Source: Methylobacter sp. | GTDB taxonomy: Bacteria > Pseudomonadota > Gammaproteobacteria > Methylococcales > Methylomonadaceae | DNA: 64,000 nucleotides | NCBI GenBank assembly: GCA_026399025.1 | Contig: JAPLRU010000037.1 | Span: 59,389-123,388, forward strand | Reading direction: 5' to 3' | Shown here: positions 44,001 through 52,081 of the stretch, piece by piece | Layout: every line of letters starts with the position of its first letter | Numbering within the stretch: position 1 is the first letter of the stretch | The notes under the pieces: generated by a model | What the model saw: only the letters and a program-made list of their open reading frames with translations | Databases searched by the model: none | Told to the model about the DNA's origin: nothing | Program-made: the position numbers and the translations under genes

Positions 44001-44071
44001 CTGTTCGCCGATCCTGCCCACAACAAAAGAGCCATACAAACTAGAGATATTAAGAATTTAAACCGATTCAT
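41015..44071 (-). CDS. Secreted PIG-L family deacetylase with PKD and discoidin-like repeats
   Basis: This 1018-residue protein has a signal peptide (FLISLVCMALLLWAGSANS), then a PIG-L/LmbE deacetylase domain to about residue 300. Its metal site motif is PHPDDDLL near residue 32 (AHPDDE consensus), with a second motif FDQHSDHSTTYYAVH near 175. Three modules of about 230 residues follow, each a PKD/Ig-like domain (VDAGVDQTVDQGSTVVLNG; ANAGADQTVRENVVVNLNG; ANAGPDQTVTTGAAVFLDG) and a galactose-binding/discoidin-like domain with a QQAVKAIDGMVDGSPGDYTR-type motif. Such zinc deacetylases remove N-acetyl groups from sugars. The appended modules would hold it on extracellular polysaccharide. It stands alone, with repeats both sides. 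Confidence 0.88.
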   Translation of the reverse strand: MNRFKFLISLVCMALLLWAGSANSNILVVSPHPDDDLLIAAGATYAATQRGEPITVVFMTNGDKQGFAYGNQRQDEAVDGQTILGTRESDLIFLGYPDGYLATLYLNYPNASDLFLAATNGQTATYAHRGLGGTDYHNFRFGTHANYNGFNLIGDLKDIIDTERPDHIITLAEFDQHSDHSTTYYAVHDAVLAVTAADPSYVPVIDKSLVWSTNSTIWPGLSDPQSYFSEPPGLAGTGLDWAHHEGLDVPLIMQMGNLKVDAINSHVSQGGANGFLGNFNHKDEFFWATHLNGGNFPPRVDAGVDQTVDQGSTVVLNGSGSSDPNNNVLTYRWRQLEGPTVTLANAATAHPSFTAPVGSPIDTTLVFELIVDDGILDTLPDHVSVHVLSSSPLPNIASLATVSASSQNSAASQQAVKAIDGMVDGSPGDYTREWATVGEGAGAWIQLNWNATYEVYRVVLHDRPNANDMITSAKLTFSNGADITTTTLDNAGAGIQFNVGPFLTNSLRVTVVTVSGTTQNVGLSELEVYGARPTGGNLAPVANAGADQTVRENVVVNLNGNGSSDPNGDTLVGYQWTQTAGPSVSLQGANSATPSFTTPQGLTTTATLTFALVVNDGQLNSLADSVNVVVTAAASTGNNIAPLAALTVSSQNFDTTQQAIKAIDGVADGYPGDYTREWATVNGLAGSWLELNWTTAYQVNQVVLYDRPNTSDQITSATLTFSNGSTVTTGALDNAGAKVVVNLTPVTTNRVRITATTVSGTTRNVGLSEVEVYAVIPTGGNQAPVANAGPDQTVTTGAAVFLDGRASIDSNNDALSYQWTQTAGTPVSLIGGNTSTPSFSAPLGLIDTTVLTFALIVNDGQLNSVSDSVNVTVTAASSSATNIAALATVTASSQNMNTSQQAVKAIDGIADGYPGDYAKEWATVTQGVNAWIELNWTSSHQVSQVVLYDRPNTNDQITGATLTFSDNSTVTVEALTNTGEAVIINFPPVITGKVRMTVNSVSGSTRNAGLSEFKVFGF

Positions 44072-44380
44072 GATTTCACCTATTCCTTAAAGGGTATCTG
44101 ACTGTTTGCTCATTTTGTAAAATCCAAAAATTCAAAACGCTGTAAAAACAACCTGATTTTCGGCTAAAATTAAAAAATAAATAATTTATAATCAATATCT
44201 TATATGAAACCAACAATGCAATGGCGGAGGTTTGCTTTACTCGCTAGACGCCTACTGGAGAGAGCCGGCTTTTCGCTTTAAATTGTGCAATCACTATTTA
44301 AAATAGAGTACGGGCGGTGCGATTAGCTTTTCACTCATTTTTAAAGTCAAACTTCACCGCCATTAAGCTAAGAAAAGAGC

Positions 44381-44480
44381 TCCCTCTCCTGCTGGAGAGG
44401 GTTGGGGTGAGGAGAATAAAAATAAGGAAAAAAGCTTTATTTGATCCCCTCATCCTAACCTTCTCCCGGAGGGAGAAGGG
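44381..44480. repeat. CTCTCC dispersed hairpin repeat (copy 3)
   Basis: TCCCTCTCCTGCTGGAGAGG at the left and CCTTCTCCCGGAGGGAGAAG at the right; middle AATAAAAATAAGGAAAA as in copy 2. Confidence 0.8.
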
Positions 44481-44509
44481 ACTCTACACCCTTAACTTAA
44501 TGGCAGTGA

Positions 44510-44585
44510 GTAGGGCATACCGTGCGCGCCAAAGGGATAGCGAGGTGCCTCAAGCACCGGAAAAGGCGCGCACGGCCCGCCCTAC
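44510..44585. repeat. REP/BIME-like imperfect palindrome
   Basis: GTAGGGC..ACCGTGCGCGCC on the left and GGCGCGCACGG..GCCCTAC on the right, enclosing a small inner hairpin (GGTGCCTCAAGCACC). Core arms 44520-44530 and 44565-44575 are perfect. Confidence 0.75.
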
Positions 44586-44613
44586 GGCGGTTCGCTATCG
44601 TTCCCACGCTCCG

Positions 44614-44773
44614 GCGCTCGTCTTTATACACAAGTCTGCTCAAGACCGGATGTAGGCCGGAATAAGCCCGCCCGGCGATAGCCAGGGTGGGCGTTTCCGG
44701 CGCTTTTGAGTCTCGGAATGCCGGAAACGCCTGTCCTGCGCGCCTACAGCGAGATGTGTATAAAGACGAGCGC
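44614..44773. mobile_element. 160-bp MITE-like element with 19-bp terminal inverted repeats
   Basis: GCGCTCGTCTTTATACACA at 44614-44632 is exactly inverted at 44755-44773. Inside lies copy B of the ~85-bp element also present at 3191-3275, with a 12-bp perfect stem GGCGTTTCCGGC/GCCGGAAACGCC. The element sits within a GTTCCCACGCTCCGG repeat, splitting it. No coding capacity, so any movement would need a transposase from elsewhere. Confidence 0.6.
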
Positions 44774-45000
44774 TCCGGCGTGGGAATACAGTGAGGGACG
44801 CTCCTGCGTCCCGTATCGCTAGGTATCCGGCATTCCCTCGCCGGAGCGTAGGAACGATGCCGCTTTATCGGCAACTACCTCAAACTATAGCTATGCAATA
44901 GTGCTTATTGTTCCTTGCCGCACTCGCCATTACAATTGAGGCGAATACTTAGAACGGCTTCCAATTTAGGTAGCCCTGTAAACCGCCTCAAATCGAAATC

Positions 45001-45555
45001 TTACAAAAAAGCTTCATTGTCATAGTCCTTTTGGGCAATGCGCCCCGGATTGCCCAGCACCAGACAGCGCTCAGGGATATTCTGAGTAACCACGCTGCCG
45101 GCGCTAACAGTGGAGCCGTTGCCCACACTGATGTCGCCGCATAGCCGAGCATGGGCCCCAATCCAAACCCTTTGTCCAATTACGGGGCCGTTGCCGTGAG
45201 TTTCAGCCGGCATCAACTTAACCTGCTGTTGAATAGAGCAGTAAGGCCCGATTCGGCAATTCCTGACTTCGATTCCGCCAAAATGGCCGATATTAAGACC
45301 GGGGCCAATATCCGCGCTTTGTTCCAGGATAATGCCGCTGACCTTACGAATAAAAACCGCCGACAGCCAATACAGCGGATAAAACACAACAATGACCCAG
45401 CCGAACGGCCGTGCGCGAATGCTCCTTAACCAGCGACCAAAGCGGTACACCAGCAGCGCTTGAATACCATTGTCCCGCCATAGCAAGAGCAGGACATTGA
45501 TAATGCGGGGCGACTCTTCCCGGCGTCGTATGTCTGCGCGAATGTTTTCGAACAC
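45001..45555 (-). CDS. Serine O-acetyltransferase-like hexapeptide acyltransferase
   Basis: A 184-residue protein: helical N-terminal part with two hydrophobic stretches (FGWVIVVFYPLYWLSAVFI), then a left-handed beta-helix of hexapeptide repeats (IGPGLNIGHFGGIEVRNCRI, GNGPVIGQRVWIGAHARLCG, VGNGSTVSAGSVVTQNIPER). The His in GHFGG and the ending VLGNPGRIAQ are as in CysE-like enzymes. The GTG start follows directly on the previous stop, with AGGAGG seven bases upstream. It probably O-acetylates a sugar or small molecule in the cluster rather than serving cysteine synthesis, because it is tandem with a paralogue and the cluster is not a sulfur operon. Confidence 0.82.
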   Translation of the reverse strand: MFENIRADIRRREESPRIINVLLLLWRDNGIQALLVYRFGRWLRSIRARPFGWVIVVFYPLYWLSAVFIRKVSGIILEQSADIGPGLNIGHFGGIEVRNCRIGPYCSIQQQVKLMPAETHGNGPVIGQRVWIGAHARLCGDISVGNGSTVSAGSVVTQNIPERCLVLGNPGRIAQKDYDNEAFL

Positions 45556-46302
45556 TTAGCCTCCTGTTGTTTTCACATACTGCATAGGGTCCACCTGCCG
45601 ATGCTCTCGCAGCATGGAATTGTCAAAATGGCGCAACACCATCCGTGCCGGATTACCTTGCATGACCACGCCCGCAGGCACACTTTTGGTCAGCACCGTG
45701 CCCGGCAGCAGCGTAGCGCCATCGCCGATGTCAATCGCGCCATAGATCACGCAATCCGAACCAATCCAGACATTGCGCCCGATTTTCGGGCGGCCGCCGA
45801 TGACCAAACTCATGCCGACGGTAACCCGAGTCCCAATCACCGTGCCCTCCCCTGTCTGTAAGGCCCCGAAAATAATATGGCCTTGATCGGAAAAAGATAC
45901 GCCGCCTTCGACTTCAGAGTCATGTTGGATAAAGCTCATGGTATTCATTTTAATCGCCGACTTGAGCAGCGAATTCGGCAGCGCAAATAAAATTGACCGG
46001 AGGCGTTCGAACCATCCCCGCTTGTCATTGTTCCGTTTTGAGTTCAGCCCGTTATTGATGCGATGCATCAGCAACAAGCGCAAGCCCGGCGAACTTAACA
46101 CCAGCCATAGACGTGAAGCCAAATTCATAGACCGGCCCGGCCACCGCCGCCGGTGAGCCACTTCAATATCTTTGCCGATCTTAGCCATGAGTTGCCGACG
46201 ATAAGGTTGATAAATCTCGGCTAAATAGTGACGACTGCCATCAATCTGTATTTGCTCAGATAGATGAGCGGCATCAATTGCCTCCTTCGATACTCGACTC
46301 AT
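45556..46302 (-). CDS. Hexapeptide-repeat acyltransferase (serine acetyltransferase-like)
   Basis: This 248-residue protein has an N-terminal helical region (SPGLRLLLMHRINNGLNSKR) and a beta-helix from about residue 140: VEGGVSFSDQGHIIFGALQT, IGTRVTVGMSLVIGGRPKIG, NVWIGSDCVIYGAIDIGDGA, TLLPGTVLTKSVPAGVVMQG. The end VMQGNPARMV is the usual acyl-CoA site tail. A CAGGAGG site precedes the ATG. Its stop is immediately followed by the second acyltransferase start, so both are co-translated. A truncated relic of a third copy lies 130 bp upstream. Confidence 0.82.
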   Translation of the reverse strand: MSRVSKEAIDAAHLSEQIQIDGSRHYLAEIYQPYRRQLMAKIGKDIEVAHRRRWPGRSMNLASRLWLVLSSPGLRLLLMHRINNGLNSKRNNDKRGWFERLRSILFALPNSLLKSAIKMNTMSFIQHDSEVEGGVSFSDQGHIIFGALQTGEGTVIGTRVTVGMSLVIGGRPKIGRNVWIGSDCVIYGAIDIGDGATLLPGTVLTKSVPAGVVMQGNPARMVLRHFDNSMLREHRQVDPMQYVKTTGG

Positions 46303-46434
46303 TTTATTGCCTCCTGTTTGATAGCCGGAGAATCGACACCGCTCAAAAGAGAGAAGGCGCCCCGAATCTGCCGATATGTGTTGAGTGAGCCGCCGCCACA
46401 GCCAGGTTCCGAACCCAGAGCATGGCCCGCTCGC

Positions 46435-46553
46435 TCATAACCCCTTGTGGTCGGAAACCAGCCGCTTTTGCTTCATCCCGCGCGTTGAACGCAAGCACTG
46501 AGATAGGCGATGCATCAGCGCTAAACGCAAAACGGCCGAGTTAGCCGACTCAT
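46435..46553 (-). pseudogene. Relic of a third hexapeptide acyltransferase
   Basis: After an ATG-AGT-CGG like the start of the intact neighbour (MSR), the minus strand reads SAVLRLALMHRLSQCLRSTR before a stop, aligning with LRLLLMHRINNGLNSKR of the protein at 45556-46302. The frame changes between the two parts and no hexapeptide repeats remain. It appears to be an internally deleted duplicate. The rest of the gap 46303-46653 shows nothing else. Confidence 0.4.
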
Positions 46554-46653
46554 CTCATTGTCTTTTGTACGGAAAACCGGCGGCAACCGTGAAGACAGGA
46601 ACTGACTTAGCCGATGCCGCCAATAAATCATGCAACCTTCCCGGATACCGAAC

Positions 46654-47478
46654 TCATTTTGCCACCATTGAGTTGGCCGCGAGCGAACTGACAAAGCTCA
46701 GAAAATGGGTCGCGACCAAGTCCTGTCCGTGCTCGTTCAGATGGCCGCCGTCATCGGTCAGTTCCGGACATAAGGTCTCGACCGCTTGCCCCTCCACCTG
46801 CACCATACAGTATTTACCGGCCGATTCGGCCTCGGCTCCGGCAAGGTCGAACAAACGGCCTGCCGCGAGGTATTTTTCACGAAGCTGGGTGTTAAATTCC
46901 GCGCGTCTGAGATTATCGACATAGCCGTTGGGTTGTTTGCCTATGAGCCGTTTGGCCCACGCTTTCGGCCCGGTTTCCACGGCCGCCAGCGGCACGGTAA
47001 CCGCCACGAAGCTGATATCGGGATGCCGCTGGGCCAAGGAGTCCAAGCCGGCAATATAGTCGTTCGCCACCTGCTTGGCATCGGTATCGGCAGTGAAATC
47101 GGCATAACATAGCTTCATCAAGGCCACATCCGCGCCTTGGCCCGCTCCCGCTTCAATGGCGTCGGCAAAATCATGAATCTTCGAGATTGGATCGCCGTTT
47201 CTGCCGATAGCAAAATGGGTGATGCCTTTCTCGGTAGACGCGGTCCGTTGCCGACGAATATCAATTTTGACATCGTCCTTGGCGGCCAGCCGTTCAATGC
47301 CGCTGAGAATATTCTCGCCCACCGACTGGTGGCCGAAAACCACTTGCTTTTGTTCCAGTATTTGCCATTCCGGCAGACTAACTTGCATTGACGCCTCCTC
47401 TTTTTTCGATTGATTGCATCCCACCACCATCAGTATCGCCGCCGCAACCAGTAACTGCTTTCCGCTTATAGGGGTCAT
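46654..47478 (-). CDS. Lipid-anchored SGNH/GDSL-type hydrolase
   Basis: About 274 residues starting MTPISGKQLLVAAAILMVVGC, a lipoprotein signal with lipobox VVGC. The start at 47478 is chosen because AAGGAG lies six bases upstream; earlier ATGs fall on or before it. The hydrolase part has VFGHQSVGENILSGIERLAA (the Ser block), a central ALMKLCYADFTADTDAKQV and the C-terminal DDGGHLNEHGQDLVATHFLS with the Asp-x-x-His pair. It resembles the SGNH esterases that remove or transfer acyl groups on polysaccharides, acting in the periplasm. It sits in the same-strand cluster after the NAD-synthase-like gene. Confidence 0.75.
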   Translation of the reverse strand: MTPISGKQLLVAAAILMVVGCNQSKKEEASMQVSLPEWQILEQKQVVFGHQSVGENILSGIERLAAKDDVKIDIRRQRTASTEKGITHFAIGRNGDPISKIHDFADAIEAGAGQGADVALMKLCYADFTADTDAKQVANDYIAGLDSLAQRHPDISFVAVTVPLAAVETGPKAWAKRLIGKQPNGYVDNLRRAEFNTQLREKYLAAGRLFDLAGAEAESAGKYCMVQVEGQAVETLCPELTDDGGHLNEHGQDLVATHFLSFVSSLAANSMVAK

Positions 47479-47522
47479 CGTCATCTCCTTGCCGTCGTTA
47501 AACAGCATTCAAGGGTTTGGTT

Positions 47523-48557
47523 TCAGACAAGTACCGGCGGCTTAGTCTTCGGACCGATCACCGTCTCCATCGGAATCGCGGGCCAATGCAGCATAGCCGT
47601 GGTTTTACGCTTGGCTTCGATATCATGGTAAATAGATTCCGCTTGAGCATGGCTAATACCCAGCTCATTGGCTAATTGAGCAGCCGAGTTACCGCTGTTA
47701 TAGGCCAGCAACGCGATATCCATTTTGTCGTAAGGCAGTGCGAAATAGAATTCGTCCTGTCCTTGCGCCATGCTGTAGGTATCGGTGGTAGGCGGAGCGT
47801 TACAGATCGCTTCGGGCAGTTCGAAATAACGCGCCAAGGCGTAAACCTGTGTTTTATATAAGTGCGCGATGGGTTTTACGTCGGCCGAACCATCACCGTT
47901 TTTAACAAAAAAGCCTTGATCGTATTCCAGGCGATTGGGCGTGCCGACCACAGCATAATGCAGGCGGTCGGCATGAAAGTATTCAATCGTTTTACGGATC
48001 CGTTGTTTGAAATTAGTCGCAGCGACGATTTGCAGGTAATTCTTCGAGTCCAATCTCTCTTCGAACATTTGCCCATCCGGCGATTGCACCACCAACTTGA
48101 AATAACTGAAGGCTCCGGCCTGCCCCCCGGCAATAACGATTTTATTTTTCCATGCGCCGGTGTAACTCGGAAAAATCGCGCGAATCGCATCGTCACGCCA
48201 CTGATAGCAGCCCAACGCATCCAATACCGGGGCTATATCGAATTCTTCGTAAGCGATGCCGAGCTGCTCCGCCACCATGCGGCCACGGATCGAACTTTCC
48301 GAGGACGAATCGCGCTCCGGCAAGAGCAAGCCGAATACCCGCTCACAGCCGACCGCGCGCACAGCCAATGCGGCACAGACCGCGCTGTCCACCCCCCCTG
48401 AAATAGCAATGATCAGTCCGCGGCGATGCAGGTGACTGCGTAACAACTCACGTAAACGCCCGGTGATTCGGGCCGTTTCAGCAGCCTCGTCCAGTTTGAG
48501 TCCGCTGTCCGGATTTACGGGTACGCTTTTCAGCGCAGCATTAGAATGGGTAGGCAT
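47523..48557 (-). CDS. nadE: NAD+ synthase-like ATP pyrophosphatase
   Basis: About 344 residues from ATG 48557 (GAGGAG site seven bases upstream). N-type PP-loop motif ISGGVDSAVCAALAVR (about residues 54-69). Other NadE family segments are VVGTPNRLEYDQGFFVKNGD and DVKPIAHLYKTQVYALARY. It lacks the nitrilase-type glutaminase domain, so it would use free ammonia. As a housekeeping NAD synthase its place here is odd. In this cluster it may instead supply an amide-forming ATP pyrophosphatase, possibly fed with ammonia by the amidotransferase. Housekeeping function cannot be excluded without knowing whether another NadE exists. Confidence 0.82.
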   Translation of the reverse strand: MPTHSNAALKSVPVNPDSGLKLDEAAETARITGRLRELLRSHLHRRGLIIAISGGVDSAVCAALAVRAVGCERVFGLLLPERDSSSESSIRGRMVAEQLGIAYEEFDIAPVLDALGCYQWRDDAIRAIFPSYTGAWKNKIVIAGGQAGAFSYFKLVVQSPDGQMFEERLDSKNYLQIVAATNFKQRIRKTIEYFHADRLHYAVVGTPNRLEYDQGFFVKNGDGSADVKPIAHLYKTQVYALARYFELPEAICNAPPTTDTYSMAQGQDEFYFALPYDKMDIALLAYNSGNSAAQLANELGISHAQAESIYHDIEAKRKTTAMLHWPAIPMETVIGPKTKPPVLV

Positions 48558-48579
48558 AAATAAACTCCTCAATAATGAA

Positions 48580-50247
48580 TTATTCTAATTGGGCAAGTAA
48601 TGTTGCACACTGCTCCAGTGTCAGCTTGCGCGACAACTTGCCGTTGGCGGTGCGGGGCAGTTCGGGTAATAACAAGACGTGTTTAGGCACCATGTAGTTT
48701 TCCAAACGCTCCCTACATACATGCTTAATCTGTTGCACACTCAGTTTTGCGCCTTCGCGTACAGCCACAAAGGCGCATACCGCCTCGCCCAACAGGGGGT
48801 CGGGGATACCGGCCACCAGCACTTCTTGTACCGTAGCAAGACGGTATATTGCATTTTCAACCTCGGTAGGGCTGACTTTTTCCCCGCGGCTTTTGATGAC
48901 TTCGTCGCTACGCGCAACGAAATAAAAATCACCCTCTGCGTCTTGCCGGAACAAATCGCCGCTTTTTAATAGGAATTCGCCCGGCACTGGGCCGGGCACC
49001 AACACCTCGGCGGTTTTTTCCGGCTGCTTCCAGTAACCTTGCATCAGGTGCGGGCCGCGGACATACAGATTACCCACCTCGCCCGGTGCTACCGTGCGAC
49101 CGTCCTCATCCAGCAACAACAGCTCAGTGCCGGGAATGGCGCAGCCTACCGACTCCGGTTTGGCTTCGGCCAAGACCGGAGTCAGATAAGCGGAACGTAT
49201 GCACTCGGTCTGTCCGTACATTTTGTATAAATCGGCATGAGGAAACATCCGCCGGATGCCGGGGATAAAGTCCACGGGAAGCGCAGCGGCGGCATTCGTC
49301 AATATTCGTACACTGGGAAAGCGCAATGCTTGCTTGGCATCTTGCGTCAACATCATGGCAAAGACCGTGGGCACACTGGCAAAGCTGGTTACAGCTTCAT
49401 CATTCATGCGTTTGAATGCCTGCATCGGATAAGTAAACGAGCGTTCCTGCACCAGCGTTGCGCCGGCGCGCACAGCGGAAAGCCATTGAAAAAGACCGTA
49501 GCCGAAATTGAGCGGCAAAGCGGAAAACAATCGGTCACCCGGTAAAAATCCCAAGTATTCATTGATGCTGTTCAGTACAAACAACAGCGATCGGTGACTG
49601 TGCATCACCCCTTTCGGCATGCCCGTCGTACCGGAAGTGTAAATCAATGCAGCCAAATCCCGCGGGCTAGCGGACTGAGGCAAGAGTGTAGTCGGCATAT
49701 CGGCGCACACGTCGTTCAGGTTTTCAATACCCGACGGCAACATTTTAGAGTCCGCTAGAGATAACACGCGCAACCTCGGCAATTGCTCCGCCACCGGAGC
49801 GAATACGCGGCCGAGATGTGCATCGGTAAGCAACACAGTGCTATCGGAATCGTGCAGGATGAAAGCCAGCTTCTCGTGTTTGGTTTGCGCGTTAATGGCG
49901 ACAAACACGCCACCGGCCAACAACACGGCATAGATTGACAGCGCGCATTGCCAGGTGTTTTCCATGAAAATCGCCACCCGATCGCCACCGCGCACACCGT
50001 GTATGCGTAAGACATGAGCCAGACGACAGGCGTACTCCATCGCCTCACGGTAGCTCATGCGCACATCGTCTGTAATCAATGCGATATGCTCAGGAGATTG
50101 CGCGCTAGTCATGATCAAGGTATCTTGCAAAAGTTTGGCCACGGTCATCGGAAAATCAGATACTGCGTTCAATTGCTTTAGGCTGCGCATAGGCCTTTCG
50201 CTCACAAAATCCGGCTCAAGTCCGACGCTAAATACATTTCTCATCAT
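48580..50247 (-). CDS. AMP-dependent acyl/aminoacyl ligase (intact copy)
   Basis: About 555 residues from ATG 50247, which overlaps the stop of the broken upstream ligase (ATGA). The open frame extends to 50385, but that part overlaps coding sequence in another frame. ANL motifs: IYTSGTTGMPKGVMHSHRSL (A3), YKMYGQTECIRSAYLTP (A5), LLKSGDLFRQDAEGDFYFVAR (A7-A8), VIKSRGEKVSPTEVENAIYR, and catalytic Lys in RTANGKLSRKL near the end. It activates a carboxylate as the adenylate and likely loads the ACP encoded nearby. The substrate pocket does not let me choose between fatty, hydroxy or amino acids. It is 60 percent or more similar by eye to its tandem neighbour. Confidence 0.87.
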   Translation of the reverse strand: MMRNVFSVGLEPDFVSERPMRSLKQLNAVSDFPMTVAKLLQDTLIMTSAQSPEHIALITDDVRMSYREAMEYACRLAHVLRIHGVRGGDRVAIFMENTWQCALSIYAVLLAGGVFVAINAQTKHEKLAFILHDSDSTVLLTDAHLGRVFAPVAEQLPRLRVLSLADSKMLPSGIENLNDVCADMPTTLLPQSASPRDLAALIYTSGTTGMPKGVMHSHRSLLFVLNSINEYLGFLPGDRLFSALPLNFGYGLFQWLSAVRAGATLVQERSFTYPMQAFKRMNDEAVTSFASVPTVFAMMLTQDAKQALRFPSVRILTNAAAALPVDFIPGIRRMFPHADLYKMYGQTECIRSAYLTPVLAEAKPESVGCAIPGTELLLLDEDGRTVAPGEVGNLYVRGPHLMQGYWKQPEKTAEVLVPGPVPGEFLLKSGDLFRQDAEGDFYFVARSDEVIKSRGEKVSPTEVENAIYRLATVQEVLVAGIPDPLLGEAVCAFVAVREGAKLSVQQIKHVCRERLENYMVPKHVLLLPELPRTANGKLSRKLTLEQCATLLAQLE

Positions 50248-51780
50248 GAGGCAATATCCCAGGAAAGGTTTGAGAGCATAGCCGCAAGCGCCTTTTTGTC
50301 GGCCTTGTTGTTGGCGTTTTTCGGCAGTTCGGGCAGAATCGTCACCTGCTTGGGCACCATGAAAGCTTCCAGCTTTTCGCCGCACATTTTCTTGATGAGG
50401 CCTTCACTCAGAGCCTCCCCCGCCTCCATCACGCTGACAAAAGCGATGACCGCTTGTCCTAACAAAGGATCCGGCATACCCAAGACCACGGCTTCGCGAA
50501 TGCCTTGGATGCCGTAAAGAACGGTTTCGACTTCAAGCGGACTGATTTTTTCGCCGCGGCTTTTGATAATATCGTCGGTACGACCGACGAAGTAGAGATA
50601 ACCGTCTTCATCCACAGTAAACAAATCGGCCGGGCTTAAGCATGTGCGCGGTCTTTTCCGGCTGGTTCCAATACCCTAACATCACATGAGAGCCGCGCAC
50701 ATACAGCGTGCCGACTTCGCCTGCTTGCACCGGTCGGCCCGCCTCGTCCAACACCATGACTTCGGTGCCGGGGATAGCGATGCCTACGGATTCCGGCTTT
50801 TGCTCGATTTGCTCCGGCGGCAGATAACTTACGCGCTTGCATTCGGTCAGCCCGTACATGCGGTAGATGTCGGCATTCGGAAAAATTTCCCGCAACCGGG
50901 TATTGAAATTGCTCGGCAGCGCGGCAGCCGTGTTGGTAACGCGTCGTACTTTTACGAAACTCAGCGCCTCCCGCTCATGAGCGGCCAACAGCATCGCAAA
51001 CACAGTCGGTACCCCAGGGAAAACCGTAACACCCTCGGTTTCCAGCACATTGAGCACTTGCGCCGGATAAGCGAACGAGCGCTCAAGCACCAATGCGGCG
51101 CCGGTGTGAACGCTCATCAGCCATTGATACAGGCCGTAATCGAAAGCTAGAGGCAACACGCACAGCAATCGGTCGCTTGCTTCCAAACGCAGGTATTCAA
51201 CCAGACTTTGCAGAACAAACAGCATCGATTGATGGGTATGCATCACGCCCTTAGGCTCGCCGGTGCTGCCCGAGGTATAAATCAGCGAAGCCAAATCCAG
51301 CGAAATCGCCGATTGCGGCGGCGCTGTGCTCGGCATATCGGCTAAGGCATCGTCCAGGCGCTCGGCGCTGCTGGGCATGGCTTTAAATTCGGCGCTACAC
51401 AATACCCGCAGAGCGGGCATTTGCTCTGCCAACGGAGCAAACACGCGAACCAGATTAGCTTCGCTGAGCAGCGCGCGGCTGTCCGAATCGCGCAGGATAA
51501 AGGCCAGCTTATCGCGTTTGGTTTGCGCATTAATGACGACGAATACGCCTCCGGCCAACAGGACGCCATAGATCGATAAAGCGCATTGCCACGTATTGTC
51601 CATAAAAATCGCGACCCGATCCCCCCGGCGCACACCGCGGGCGCGCAAGGCATGAGCAAGGCGACAAGCGTAATCCGTCACTTCCCGGTAACTCATGCGG
51701 ACATTGCCGGCGATCAGGGCGGTGCGCTCGGGATGCCGCGCAACACTCATGAGCAAGCTATCTTGCAATAGTCGGAGCAT
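50244..51780 (-). pseudogene. Second AMP-dependent ligase, disrupted by a 32-nt deletion and frameshift
   Basis: The N-terminal 390 codons (51780 to about 50620, GGGGG site at start) and the C-terminal 125 codons (50624 to 50244) are in different frames. After EKTA the first frame ends in HMLKPGRFVYCG; the other resumes DLFTVDEDGYLYFVGRTDD. Compared with the intact neighbour, 51 bases between EKTA and DLF are reduced to 19, a loss of 32 that removes most of the loop before the conserved G-D ribose-binding motif. A3 (IYTSGSTGEPKGVMHTHQSM), A5 (YRMYGLTECKRVSYLPP) and the C-terminal Lys region (PKNANNKADKKAL) otherwise survive. It is recently inactivated, or it yields separate domains. Confidence 0.8.
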
Positions 51781-51796
51781 AGCAACCCCCTTCTTA

Positions 51797-52057
51797 TTAG
51801 GCGGCGTCAGCAACAGCTTGCTTACGCATAATGAAAGCCGCTAAGTTGTCTACGGAATCAAGATTGACCGGAAGCATTTCGTTATCGTTGACTTTGATAT
51901 CAAAGGTTTCTTCGATGAACAGTATGATTTCCATAACCCCGGTAGAATCGATAATGCCGCCGTCAAGGAAAGAATCGCTATCGTGCAAGACGGCTTCCTC
52001 TTCGGTGAACAGCAGATTTTCCAAAATGTAGTGTCGAATCGTTTTTTTCATAGTCAT
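51797..52057 (-). CDS. Acyl carrier protein
   Basis: An 86-residue, acidic, helical protein with the phosphopantetheine site DSTGVME (Ser in helix 2, about residue 38) and ACP-like flanks (SDSFLDGGIIDSTGVMEIIL, then ETFDIKVNDNEMLPVNLDSV). It sits between the amidotransferase and the ligase genes on the same strand, so the ligases probably load it. A second ATG six bases downstream (52051) is equally good. Not the housekeeping fatty acid AcpP, which has the DSLD-x-VE motif and fab neighbours. Confidence 0.88.
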   Translation of the reverse strand: MTMKKTIRHYILENLLFTEEEAVLHDSDSFLDGGIIDSTGVMEIILFIEETFDIKVNDNEMLPVNLDSVDNLAAFIMRKQAVADAA

Positions 52058-52081
52058 AGTAATAAGCTCTATAAGTTAGCG

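Larger units (their letters stand above)
44072..45000. other. 0.9-kb gap with hairpin repeats and a bounded short element
   Basis: Contains the CTCTCC repeat (44381-44480), a REP-like palindrome (44510-44585), a 160-bp element bounded by 19-bp inverted repeats (44614-44773) and GTTCCCACGCTC-type repeat ends on both sides of it. Open frames across these are repeat translations. Confidence 0.6.

Noticed and set aside
44317..44874. Open frames on both strands across 44.3-44.9 kb
   Set aside because: They translate CTCTCC, GTTCCCACG and inverted-repeat elements, as shown by the same sequences elsewhere in the window.
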